A DNA stretch of 64,000 nt. Source: Candidatus Gastranaerophilales bacterium. Its GTDB lineage: Bacteria > Cyanobacteriota > Vampirovibrionia > Gastranaerophilales > Gastranaerophilaceae. Under the pieces are notes generated by a model. That model was given only the letters and a program-made list of their open reading frames with translations, was not told the DNA's origin and made no database searches. Both the position numbers and the translations under genes were made by a program. The stretch lies in NCBI GenBank assembly GCA_944323685.1, contig CALUTJ010000002.1:1-64000 (forward strand), read 5' to 3'. Shown here piece after piece: positions 18,908 to 27,128 of the stretch; within the stretch, counting starts at the first letter, position 1; each line of letters begins with the position of its first letter.

Positions 18908-19897
18908 ATGATTAGAGTTTTGATAACTTTGCCAAACAGCATAGCAGGCACTCTTATAATGAAGGGATTTAAACAGGGGTTTAAATCAAACGGCTGCTTT
19001 GTTATGGACAAAGACCTCAGAGAGTTGAACACAGACGATATTTGCCGTTTTAAACCGGATATTATACTCGGTTATGACTACGGTTTTTTGTTCTGTGACA
19101 ACGAAGAGCTGAAAAAGTTTATCATTGAAAACAAAGAAAAATACAAGCTGGTTCACTATTTTGCCGATGAACCCGAAGGAAAATACGCCTGTGTAAACAA
19201 ACCGCATCTGTATGAGGAATTTAAACAGTTGTCAGGGGTCTATTCTTTTATGTGGGACCGAGAGTTCGTTGATAAGCTGCCCGATTGCAAGTTTTTGCCG
19301 CTTGCCGTTAATGCAAAAGCTTATCGTATCGACGGATTTGACGCAGATGACCCTGTTTATGAAATATCTTTTGTCGGGCGTCCGCTCGGGGACAAACGGC
19401 AAAAAATTCTTGCAGCTTTAATTAAAAAATTCGGAAATAAGTTAAATATTTTTTCGTACGAAAAACATTTTCTCCAGAGTCTTGATGACATGAAAGAAAA
19501 ACGTTTGTTAACGGATAAAGAGCTTGATACATACAAAAGTGCATACCGCGGTTTTTTAACGACAGAAAGGGAGCTTGCAAAAGTTTATGCAAGCAGTCTT
19601 GTCAATATCAATATTACTTTGCAGGGCAAATCGGGGCTAAACTATCGGGTATTTGAAGTGCTGGCCTCCAGAGGTTTTTTGCTTACCGATGACATGGCTG
19701 ATATTGAACGGAATTTCATAGTTTCAAAAGAACTTGAAACCTACAAAGATATTTACGATTTGCTTGATAAAACAGAGTTTTATCTAAAAAATATTGATAT
19801 CGCTCAAAAAATTGCCACAATCGGTTATGCAGATGTGTACAAACGCCACAGCTATACAGCAAGGGCAAAAACGATTCTTGAAACAGTAAAGTCATAA
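18908..19897 (+). CDS. CgeB-like glycosyltransferase
   Basis: This 329-residue GT-B-like protein resembles the CgeB/DUF3880 group of glycosyltransferases. The N-terminal half contains PDIILGYDYGF and HYFADEP; the C-terminal half has SFVGRPLGDKRQKIL and the family's late motif NYRVFEVLASRGFLLTDD, where the nucleotide sugar is held. Donor and acceptor are unknown. ATG 18908 (MIRVLI) is preferred because it starts the first beta strand; ATG 18887 would add seven residues. It stands alone, ending 6 bp before a convergent small gene. Confidence 0.75.
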   Translation: MIRVLITLPNSIAGTLIMKGFKQGFKSNGCFVMDKDLRELNTDDICRFKPDIILGYDYGFLFCDNEELKKFIIENKEKYKLVHYFADEPEGKYACVNKPHLYEEFKQLSGVYSFMWDREFVDKLPDCKFLPLAVNAKAYRIDGFDADDPVYEISFVGRPLGDKRQKILAALIKKFGNKLNIFSYEKHFLQSLDDMKEKRLLTDKELDTYKSAYRGFLTTERELAKVYASSLVNINITLQGKSGLNYRVFEVLASRGFLLTDDMADIERNFIVSKELETYKDIYDLLDKTEFYLKNIDIAQKIATIGYADVYKRHSYTARAKTILETVKS

Positions 19898-19903
19898 AAA
19901 AGA

Positions 19904-20239
19904 TTATATTTTAAATCTATGCTCGTTTAACTGTTTGCGTGCTTTTTCAACGGTGTAAGTTTTAGGCTTTTTCTTCATAAAATGTTCGAGATTCGTTCTT
20001 AATTCAAAAAAATGGACTGTCTTTGTCAGGTCAATAAATTTATCAAAATCTTTTTTGCTGATAATATAAAGCTTTTGTTTTTTATTACGCTTTTTGGTCG
20101 CAAGGGTAATGTAATCACAGCCGGCCATTTCTTCCTTCAAACGGTTTCTGAAATGACTTATACTGTGCGCAGCACCTTTTACTTTGATAAATTTTCCAAA
20201 GGACGGCTGTTTTGCAGTTATTTTTAAATTTGTGTCCAT
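19904..20239 (-). CDS. Uncharacterised small basic protein with QPSFGKF motif
   Basis: This 111-residue protein is not recognised. It is basic (many Lys/Arg; predicted high pI) and compact, with alternating strand and helix. QPSFGKF near the N terminus matches the SFG/SFK motif of other proteins in the window. ATG 20239 follows a purine-rich GAGAAAAAG; an ATG at 20254 is a five-residue longer alternative. It converges with the glycosyltransferase gene; function unknown. Confidence 0.6.
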   Translation of the reverse strand: MDTNLKITAKQPSFGKFIKVKGAAHSISHFRNRLKEEMAGCDYITLATKKRNKKQKLYIISKKDFDKFIDLTKTVHFFELRTNLEHFMKKKPKTYTVEKARKQLNEHRFKI

Positions 20240-20388
20240 AAAACTTTTTCTCATTTAGATTTTACATTTATATAAAAAACGTAAATAATAAATTTTGCGC
20301 TTTTTGCCAGGAACTTGAACCTGATTCATTATTTCAATAAATACGTACAGCGGCTGAGAGATTAATCACACAGAAAGTTTACGCGGTA

Positions 20389-21066
20389 TCAGCCTCTACA
20401 GTACGCAATATACATTCCGATACAAACTCCTGCTGCCAGAGCTAAGGCAAGAGTTATTTTCAAAAACAAGAAAAATAATCTCATTTTTTTATCAATCGAA
20501 CTGTGTGCGGGGTTTGAGACTTTATGTTTTATTATGATTTTTCGTCTTGATTTATTATTTTGCTGTTCTTTTTCAAGTGTTTCCTGCGCCATTTTGTCTA
20601 TGTTAGATTCTTCCAGCGCTTTATCCCTGCACTCCGCGCTGATGTTTCCGTTATTATATAAGTCATTTATTTCCCGTATAAATGTTTTATCAACATATCT
20701 TTCCGCAAGGTTTAGCAGCCTTTCGCTTTCCATTTTTTGAGAAATACTTTGTTTTGCAATTTCATACAGACAAAAGGCGACTTTTTCCAGAATTTTGTCA
20801 AAGTACTGTTTTTCTACGCCGGAACGGATTAAATCTATAGTTTTATGAAATGTCCACTCTGAAATAAGCTGAGTCAAAAATTCCATTTCCTCATCATCAA
20901 AATCGACATCGCTGTCCTTGCTGATACCTTTGCCGGCAACAATTGCAAACTCAACAACTTTATCAATAATATATTTTTGGTTTTCTTCTGACATGTCCTG
21001 CGGCATCAGTTCGGGTATTTCTTTTCTGAAACGGCGTGCCAGGGAGTTGTAATCAAATGATGTCAT
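20389..21066 (-). CDS. Uncharacterised tail-anchored protein
   Basis: This 225-residue protein has a long acidic helical N-terminal part, a basic KSRRKIIIKHK segment near 170-180 and a single C-terminal transmembrane helix (about 197-220, LFFLFLKITLALALAAGV). This suggests a cytoplasmic domain anchored in the inner membrane by its tail. No family is recognised. It starts 15 bp downstream of the WG-repeat gene on the same strand, so it is probably the last gene of a minus-strand envelope operon. Confidence 0.6.
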   Translation of the reverse strand: MTSFDYNSLARRFRKEIPELMPQDMSEENQKYIIDKVVEFAIVAGKGISKDSDVDFDDEEMEFLTQLISEWTFHKTIDLIRSGVEKQYFDKILEKVAFCLYEIAKQSISQKMESERLLNLAERYVDKTFIREINDLYNNGNISAECRDKALEESNIDKMAQETLEKEQQNNKSRRKIIIKHKVSNPAHSSIDKKMRLFFLFLKITLALALAAGVCIGMYIAYCRG

Positions 21067-21080
21067 CTGCTCTTATCCTG

Positions 21081-22187
21081 CTATAATTTACTTCTGTCTA
21101 CATTATAAGTATTTATGAGTTCTTCGGCTTTGTCTTTAAGCTCCTGAGATTTGTTTTCGGCACTCAACACTTTTTTTAAGGCCGACCTTGCATCAACACC
21201 GTTCAAATTAAGATATTCAAGGTAATAATAAGCTTTAAGATACTGAGAATAATAATAGTTGTAATCACAGGTATCTTTAAATTTTTGGTTATCGGGATAT
21301 TTTTTGACAAGCCTGTTTATTTCTAAAGGGCCGTATTCGCAGTTAAATACGAGATTGCCGTCAAAATCAACCGCGCCCCATTTTTTGTCTTTTTTAACTT
21401 TGTAGAATCCGGGCTGTGACATACTTTGTATTTTGTCGTATATGCAGGGGGCAAGTTCTTTGCCGTCGCGCATTCTGACAAGGCCGAGGGAATCGTTTTC
21501 TTTTACGATAATTGAATTTTCGTCATAAGATTTTATCTGAGTATAGGGTCTTCTGGTAATTACTGTATCAAAAATATCAACGACACTGCGTTTTCCGTAC
21601 TGAGAAAAAACAAAGTATCCGCCATTTACCGATTCAAAAACCCCTTGATATTTTAACGGTTTTAAAATTTCTCCGTCTTTGCTTCTTGCAATGCCGCAGC
21701 CGCTGTCTTTGCATACGCAGAACAAATCATAGTTTATTTCACTTACGCTGTTATATACGGGAGTTTGAACAACCCTGCCCGAGCTTTTGCTGTACCATCC
21801 GTAGAGTCCGTTTTGTGAAATCTCATAACTGTAGGTCGAAAGAGTATTTATTGAATCCCAGTTAACAGAAAGCACTATATCTCCGTCATCGTCAATGATT
21901 CCCCATTTTCCGTTTTGTTTTACTTTGTAATAGTAGCCATCCAGAGATTCTATATCATCATACATCGGGAAGGTAATTATTCTTTTGTAATATCTGTCAT
22001 ACATACCCCATTTGCCGCTGAATTTGTAGGCATAACAATTTCCGCCTAAAGATTTGTTTGGGAATTTCGAAGGGTCAAAACTAACTTTTATTCCGCGGTA
22101 CGCCAGAGCCTGCGGGGATAAAACAAAGGCTGCGGCTAACATTAAAACTATTGTAAACAGAGAAGTGAGGAATTTTATTTTTTTCAT
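21081..22187 (-). CDS. Exported WG-repeat protein
   Basis: This 368-residue protein has a Sec signal peptide (MKKIKF, hydrophobic core 8-24, cleavage after SPQALA). The mature part is made of WG/KWG beta repeats: several KWG or YGWY units followed by D-x-D-G-x-IV, for example GKWGIIDDDGDIV and KKWGAVDFDGNLV. WG repeats form beta-propeller-like or solenoid surfaces and are usually of unknown function. The last 80 residues are helical. It lies in a row of small exported proteins on the minus strand. Confidence 0.8.
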   Translation of the reverse strand: MKKIKFLTSLFTIVLMLAAAFVLSPQALAYRGIKVSFDPSKFPNKSLGGNCYAYKFSGKWGMYDRYYKRIITFPMYDDIESLDGYYYKVKQNGKWGIIDDDGDIVLSVNWDSINTLSTYSYEISQNGLYGWYSKSSGRVVQTPVYNSVSEINYDLFCVCKDSGCGIARSKDGEILKPLKYQGVFESVNGGYFVFSQYGKRSVVDIFDTVITRRPYTQIKSYDENSIIVKENDSLGLVRMRDGKELAPCIYDKIQSMSQPGFYKVKKDKKWGAVDFDGNLVFNCEYGPLEINRLVKKYPDNQKFKDTCDYNYYYSQYLKAYYYLEYLNLNGVDARSALKKVLSAENKSQELKDKAEELINTYNVDRSKL

Positions 22188-22208
22188 ATTTTTATCCTTG
22201 TTGATAAA

Positions 22209-22243
22209 GACCGGCCGTAAGTTGAATTTTTACGGCCGGTTTT
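22209..22243 (-). terminator. Hairpin after the lipoprotein gene
   Basis: ACCGGCCGTAA and TTACGGCCGGT form an 11-bp GC-rich stem between the lipoprotein gene (ends 22254) and the start of the WG-repeat gene. T-rich tracts flank both sides, so it may act in either direction or only partly stop transcription. Confidence 0.55.
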
Positions 22244-22253
22244 GTGTTAGCGG

Positions 22254-22841
22254 TTATTTTATCGAGAATTTAATATTTACCGGAGTAGTAACACCTGCCG
22301 GAATTTCCCATGTATAAACAAAATTGTTGTTGTCAAAGAATTTTGCGTTGTGTGAATCTGCCTTAACAGGGAGTTTCATTACCAGAACATAAGGTGACAA
22401 ATCCTGATAAGTCAAGCCGTTGTCTTTTAAGGTTTTATCGATTTCGGGGCTTGAGATATTTACGCTGAAATTAGCGCTGCAAACCGTTTTGCCTTTAGTT
22501 TCTTTGCAGTCGAGATTTTTTTTGCCGCTTTCGGGTTTAAAAAATTGTTCCTGAGCAAAAACATCCTGTTTTGTAATATTTTCGGTTTTTATTACGGCAA
22601 CATAGCCCGTATCCTTTTCGTTTTCATATTTTAAAAGCGACTCGGGGTTCTGGGTTCTGACTTTTTCAAGAAACTTGTCGCCAACGGATTTAGAGAGACT
22701 GTCCGCAACCATTGCAGAGCCGAAACTGAATTTTTTCTCCATAACAGCCGAGGATTTGTCATCAATTGTTACCGTGGTTGTCTGGCTTACGCAGCCTGTC
22801 AGCACAAGAGTTGACATTAAAACCAGTAGAATCTTTTTCAT
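22254..22841 (-). CDS. Lipoprotein, uncharacterised
   Basis: This 195-residue protein has a lipoprotein signal (MKKILLVLMSTLVLTGC; lipobox LTGC with Cys17), so it is probably lipid-anchored at an envelope membrane. The mature domain is beta-rich with one Cys pair (near 117 and 123) and ends in VTTPVNIKFSIK. No family is recognised. It lies between the 15-residue-repeat protein and the WG-repeat protein on the same strand. Confidence 0.75.
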   Translation of the reverse strand: MKKILLVLMSTLVLTGCVSQTTTVTIDDKSSAVMEKKFSFGSAMVADSLSKSVGDKFLEKVRTQNPESLLKYENEKDTGYVAVIKTENITKQDVFAQEQFFKPESGKKNLDCKETKGKTVCSANFSVNISSPEIDKTLKDNGLTYQDLSPYVLVMKLPVKADSHNAKFFDNNNFVYTWEIPAGVTTPVNIKFSIK

Positions 22842-22967
22842 TTGTTTTCCTTTCTTCTTTTGTTTGTAACTTATTGAATTGGTTATTTTTGAGGGAATTT
22901 ATTTTATTTTGCCTTTTTTGGCGCCCGTCCGGCGCTGCGTGTTTTGGTTTTCAGTGCCTTTCTTTTA

Positions 22968-23390
22968 TTACAAATTAAATAAAAGCATAAACAAATCCAG
23001 CCAGTTTGTGTTGTGAGGGTAAGAGGAATTTTGATAAGCGGGCTGTGACGGTTTGTTGTTTTTATCGGGATAAAAGTCGTCCCCGTCATAGACAACTTCA
23101 TACATTCCGATTCTCTCAAGTTTATCGCCGTCGTAAGTCACATACATATCACCGACTCTGTAAATTTTGTCACCGAAATATGTAACCTCGTAATCTCCGA
23201 TTTTGTGGATTCTTTCGCTGTAATAATATGTAACGTCCAGACCGCCTATACTGTCTATCCTGCTGCCAAAATACAATACTCTGTAGGGGCCGATTCTTTC
23301 AATGTTTTGAAGGTACGAAAAATCACCGGCGTAAGCGGTTAAAAACATTGAGTTTATGAGCAGTGTCATTAAGATTAAAGCTTTTTTCAT
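22968..23390 (-). CDS. Exported protein with five 15-residue repeats
   Basis: This 140-residue protein has a signal peptide (cleavage after LTAYA) followed by five tandem units of 15-16 residues with the pattern I-x2-[IV]-G-x3-V-x-Y-x-G-[DS]-[KR], for example IHKIGDYEVTYFGDK and IYRVGDMYVTYDGDK. Alternating residues suggest beta-hairpins stacked in a small solenoid or sheet. The Pro/Asn/Ser-rich tail ends in a hydrophobic LFMLLFNL. It is the first of a minus-strand group of exported proteins; function unknown. Confidence 0.7.
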   Translation of the reverse strand: MKKALILMTLLINSMFLTAYAGDFSYLQNIERIGPYRVLYFGSRIDSIGGLDVTYYYSERIHKIGDYEVTYFGDKIYRVGDMYVTYDGDKLERIGMYEVVYDGDDFYPDKNNKPSQPAYQNSSYPHNTNWLDLFMLLFNL

Positions 23391-23458
23391 AAATTTATAA
23401 ACAATATTATGTTTATAATATAAAAAACTATACAGTTAGCAATCATACTGTTACAGGA

Positions 23459-23877
23459 ATTTCATATAGTCAACTGCCCCCGATATAAAAGAAACAGAGA
23501 ATATCGCAACATCTCCGACCTTTGTGGAGTGAGTTACAGAAAGTTTCACAAACAACAACAAGCGAGGTTTGTTTGAGGGCTATGTAATTATAACAAACAC
23601 TTTTGTTTAATGAGGGAGAGCAATTTATATAGCCCGAGTTGCCGAGCTTAGGTTTGTGTTACTTTCTGTATGAACGTAACAGCAGGTCGGGAGTTTCTTG
23701 GGCTCCACCCGTTCTTTGCGCCAAAGAATGGGTGGAACATAAAGATATAATCGAGTTTTAATAACTAACTGTTTTTGAAATTCTCCTACTTGTTGATTAC
23801 GTTTTTGGAGGTACAAATCAGTTTACGAGCCATACATATCAGGATGCTCTAGGGTACAAGCGAGGTTCCACTCAGAC
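23459..23877 (-). repeat. Repeat B, shortened copy 2
   Basis: This minus-strand copy is bounded by ATTTCATATAGTCAACTG at its left edge and CCACTCAGAC at its right edge. It keeps the left two thirds, including the CCACCC hairpin, but lacks about 190 bp of the right part found in full copies. It fills the 560-bp gap between the 15-residue-repeat gene and the GlmS-like gene. Confidence 0.9.
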
Positions 23878-23901
23878 AATTTACAGGCGCTGAAAACACA
23901 C

Positions 23902-23944
23902 AAAAAATCCAGCAGAGGTGATTGCAGGATTTTTGTGATTTTAA
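23902..23944 (-). terminator. Terminator of the GlmS-like gene
   Basis: AAAAATCC and GGATTTTT form an 8-bp stem around a 16-nt loop, located 11 bp after the minus-strand gene, with a T-rich tract on that strand. Confidence 0.5.
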
Positions 23945-23954
23945 GACAAGAAAT

Positions 23955-25019
23955 TCAGTCTTTTACAACTTTTGTCAAACCTTTTGGCGAATCCGGATTT
24001 TTATCCAGAATGCCGGCCATTGTGCAGGCAATAAGCTGCAAAGTCAACAAAGAGCCGAATATCGCTTTGGTTTTGCGTTTTGTTTTTATATAGATATTTA
24101 TATCACCGGCTTTGATATCCTGAACAGAGGTTATGCAGACGATTTTGGGGTTATAATTTTTCCTTATTTTTTCAAGGTTGCGCTGTGCAAAAGCGGCATT
24201 TTCCTCGTCAATAATCGCAATAACAATCGAGGTCTGGTTCAAAACCGCAACGTGCCCGTGCATAAACTCACCGAACGGATATGCCATAACGTTAAGGTAG
24301 CAGGTCTCTTTCATTTTAAGAGCGCCTTCTTTTGCAACGGGGTAGTAATTTTTGTTACCGAGAATTGAAATATTTTCGTATTGAGAGACAGTCTGCGCTG
24401 CTTTTTTAATCTTGTCGCCGTCCATGATAATCCGCTCAAGATAAGCGGGCAGTCTTCTCATTGTGTTGACCATACCAGAGATGTCTTCTCCGTTTTGAGA
24501 GAGAATTTTTAAGATTATGAGAATTGAACAAAATATCTGTGCGCTCAGCGCTTTTGTTGATGCAATGCTTTTTTCTTCACCCGCGTCCGACAGTATTTTG
24601 TAGTCGCACAGATTCCACATTGTAGAATCTTTTGCATTTGTTATGCACATAGTTTTTACATGCCCGTCATCTACGCTTTTTATCGCTTTAATCGCGTTTA
24701 AGGTGTCAGAGGTTTCTCCGGATTGCGAAACAAATATGTACAGGGAATCCGAGGTCACAAAATGTTTTTTTTGCAAAACAAACTCGCTTGAGTATTCGCA
24801 ATCACAGGGGATATTGGCATACTCGATAACAAGCGGGCTTGCTATTGCTGCGCAGTTGTAAGAAGAACCGCTTGCAACAATGACAATGTTGCTGATTTTT
24901 TCGGGCAGTGCAATATTAATTTCTCCCTCAGGCGTTATGTAGCGTTCTATCAAGTTTTTTATGACAGACGGCTCTTCAAAAATTTCTTTTTGCATGATTG
25001 AGGTTTGTTTTGCTTCCAT
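23955..25019 (-). CDS. GlmS-like sugar-phosphate isomerase/deaminase without glutaminase domain
   Basis: This 354-residue protein has two SIS domains and matches only the isomerase half of glucosamine-6-phosphate synthase. Seen: ASGSSYN (49-55), SQSGETSDT (98-106), ASTKAL, GALKMKE with the GlmS ring-opening Glu, GEFMHGH with the catalytic His, and the C-terminal LTKVVKD with the Schiff-base Lys (Lys350). The N-terminal Cys-nucleophile glutaminase is absent, so it cannot draw ammonia from glutamine by itself. Stand-alone homologues (NagB-II/GlmD type) deaminate glucosamine-6-phosphate, which is the likeliest role. A GGAG lies before the ATG. Confidence 0.8.
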   Translation of the reverse strand: MEAKQTSIMQKEIFEEPSVIKNLIERYITPEGEINIALPEKISNIVIVASGSSYNCAAIASPLVIEYANIPCDCEYSSEFVLQKKHFVTSDSLYIFVSQSGETSDTLNAIKAIKSVDDGHVKTMCITNAKDSTMWNLCDYKILSDAGEEKSIASTKALSAQIFCSILIILKILSQNGEDISGMVNTMRRLPAYLERIIMDGDKIKKAAQTVSQYENISILGNKNYYPVAKEGALKMKETCYLNVMAYPFGEFMHGHVAVLNQTSIVIAIIDEENAAFAQRNLEKIRKNYNPKIVCITSVQDIKAGDINIYIKTKRKTKAIFGSLLTLQLIACTMAGILDKNPDSPKGLTKVVKD

Positions 25020-25161
25020 ATTGCAGCTCCAAAAATGTCTATATCTTTATTTTAGTATATTTTTAGACTTAATGCTATATGGTAACGCACAAATATTGTA
25101 TATCCGGTATTACAATTTACTATATTTGCAAAAAGTACTATAATTTACTATCAGATTATAT

Positions 25162-25341
25162 TGTCCGAGAAAAATTCGTGATAAGGAGCAAAGCGACGTG
25201 AACGAATTTTTGGCGCGACACATTGTTCACATAGTGAAGCCATTTTTCAGGCTTCACCACAGTTCAGCCGAAAAAGAAGGCAAAGGTGAGCAGTGACGGC
25301 TCGAAGGCTCGAGGCTGCAACTGCGACACTGGATTAGATAA
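25162..25341 (+). repeat. Repeat A, full copy 2
   Basis: This full-length copy sits between the divergent GlmS-like gene and the M29 aminopeptidase gene, reading towards the latter and ending 17 bp before its ATG. The preceding 25020-25161 is AT-rich and carries AATTTACTAT twice (25114 and 25142). Confidence 0.9.
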
Positions 25342-25358
25342 ACAAAAGGAGTTTTTAT

Positions 25359-26465
25359 ATGGAAAATACACTTTGGTCAAAATATGCACGTGTTCTTGTT
25401 GAATATTCCGTGGAAATCAAACCGGGGGATTTAACGATAATAAGGGCAACAAGCCACGAGGCACAGCCTCTTGTTAAAGAAATTTATAAACAGGTTTTGC
25501 AAAAAGGCGGACATCCGATAGTCCATGCCGCAATGGAAGGTATAAACGAAACCTTTATAAAATACGCAACAGATGAACAGTTGTCATACATAGACCCGAT
25601 GACGGAACTTGAATACAAAACCGCAACAAAATTTATTTCAATCGGTGCACCGACAAATACAAAAGCAATGGCAAAGGCTGATTCAAAAAAAATGGCAAAA
25701 CGTTCCGCCGCAACTAGAGAGCTTTCTAACCTTATGCTTAAACGTTCGGCTGAAGGCAGCCTTAAATGGGTGATTGCTGATTTTCCGACAAATGCGCTTG
25801 CGCAGGAGGCAAAAATGTCGCTTGAAGACTATACCGACTTTTTGATAAAGTCGTGTTATTTGCATCTTGACAACCCTATTGAAAAATGGCGTGAAATCGA
25901 CAGAGAACAGCAACGTATTGCAGATTATCTAAACACTACGTCAAAGCTGCGTATAACAGGCGAAGAAACAGACATCACCTTCAATACGCAGGGCAGAAAA
26001 TGGCTCAATTGCTCGGGTCAGTGCAACTTCCCCGACGGCGAAATCTACACTTCACCTGTTGAAGACAGCGCCAACGGTACGATTTACTTTGACTTTCCTC
26101 AAATTTACAGAGGCAACGAGGCACAAAAAGTCAGACTCCGCCTTGAAAACGGAAAAGTTGTTGAGGCGTCTGCCGAAAAAGGTCAGGATTATTTCCTTGA
26201 TATGATTAATATGGACGAAGGCTCCCGCTTTGTCGGCGAAATTGCTATCGGTACAAACTATATGATACAGGATATAACCGGCAATATTTTATTCGACGAA
26301 AAAATCGGCGGCGCAATACATATGGCTCTTGGCGCTTCTTATCCTGAAGCAGGCGGCAAAAACGTCTCCGGCCTGCACTGGGATTTGATTAAAAACATGA
26401 AACAAGGCGGCGAAATATATGCCGATGACAAGTTAATATACAAAGACGGGCAGTTTGTTATATAA
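25359..26465 (+). CDS. M29 family aminopeptidase (AmpS/AmpT-like)
   Basis: This 368-residue cytosolic metallo-aminopeptidase removes N-terminal amino acids from peptides. Family landmarks are present: NFPDGEIYTSP with the first metal Glu, FVGEIAIGTN with the second Glu, GGAIHMALGASYPE with the metal His, and GLHWDLIKNM with the final His and Asp. The length is that of the family. AAAGGAG precedes the ATG immediately after repeat A, so the 5' UTR is probably repeat-derived if transcription starts upstream of the repeat. A second, antisense, repeat A copy lies 14 bp after its stop. Confidence 0.9.
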   Translation: MENTLWSKYARVLVEYSVEIKPGDLTIIRATSHEAQPLVKEIYKQVLQKGGHPIVHAAMEGINETFIKYATDEQLSYIDPMTELEYKTATKFISIGAPTNTKAMAKADSKKMAKRSAATRELSNLMLKRSAEGSLKWVIADFPTNALAQEAKMSLEDYTDFLIKSCYLHLDNPIEKWREIDREQQRIADYLNTTSKLRITGEETDITFNTQGRKWLNCSGQCNFPDGEIYTSPVEDSANGTIYFDFPQIYRGNEAQKVRLRLENGKVVEASAEKGQDYFLDMINMDEGSRFVGEIAIGTNYMIQDITGNILFDEKIGGAIHMALGASYPEAGGKNVSGLHWDLIKNMKQGGEIYADDKLIYKDGQFVI

Positions 26466-26478
26466 AAATCATTACATA

Positions 26479-26586
26479 ATATCTAATCTAGTGCCGCAGT
26501 TGCCGCCTCGAGCCTTCGAGCCGTCACTGCTCACCTTTGCCTGCTTTTTCGGCTGAACTGTGGTGAAGCCTGAAAATTTCTCGGAC
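26479..26586 (-). repeat. Repeat A, internally deleted copy 3
   Basis: This minus-strand copy has intact outer parts but lacks the middle, including most of the AAAAATTCGT inverted repeat. The junction is CCTGAAAATTTCTCGG. It is the one deleted copy that is antisense to its neighbouring gene. Confidence 0.85.
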
Positions 26587-26731
26587 AAGTTTTGTAACGA
26601 AATATAACAACTTTTTTTTAAAGCATCAATAAAAAATATTGAGATGCGTTGAATGTATTACAAAATTACGTCCGAAAAAAACGGACTGACAAAAGATGTG
26701 ATTTAATGTTGTGGGTAAAAGCACAATTAAA

Positions 26732-26771
26732 AAACGGAAGCAAAAACAAAAATTGCTTCCGTTTCCTTTTT
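26732..26771 (+). terminator. Rho-independent terminator
   Basis: AAACGGAAGCAA and TTGCTTCCGTTT form a perfect 12-bp stem followed by CCTTTTTAT, between repeat A copy 3 and repeat B copy 3. It probably ends the aminopeptidase transcript. Confidence 0.75.
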
Positions 26772-26778
26772 ATAACCT

Positions 26779-27087
26779 GTCTGAGTGGGACCTCGCTTGT
26801 ACCCTAGGGCATCCTGATATGTATGGCTCATAAACTCGCCAACATCTCAGGCTAGGAGTGGTACACGGAGTGCGAGTGGCGCCGAGTCTAGCATTTTACG
26901 ACTCTGCCGAAGAAACAATTAAGTATTGTTTCTGAGAGGTAGACCCCATGTACTTTTCCTCCATTCAAAACTTGACATTTAGTCAACTTTTGAACGGAGT
27001 CCTTGGGTGCCCAGGTTATAATATGATAGTTGAACTTGTTTTATGCACCCGTTCAATAAGTTATCGGGGTCAGTTGACTATATGAAA
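26779..27087 (+). repeat. Repeat B, shortened copy 3 with variant right arm
   Basis: It starts GTCTGAGTGGGACCTCGC and ends GACTATATGAAAT but lacks the large central part. Its right half holds a different module with a GAAACAAT/ATTGTTTC hairpin (26912-26932), a TTCAAAA/TTTTGAA hairpin (near 26963-26993) and a GGGTGC/GCACCC arm. The module is shared only with copy 5 (38554-38729). Confidence 0.85.
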
Positions 27088-27128
27088 TAATCCGATTCAA
27101 AAAGGGTTTTTGAGATATACTAAAAAGT

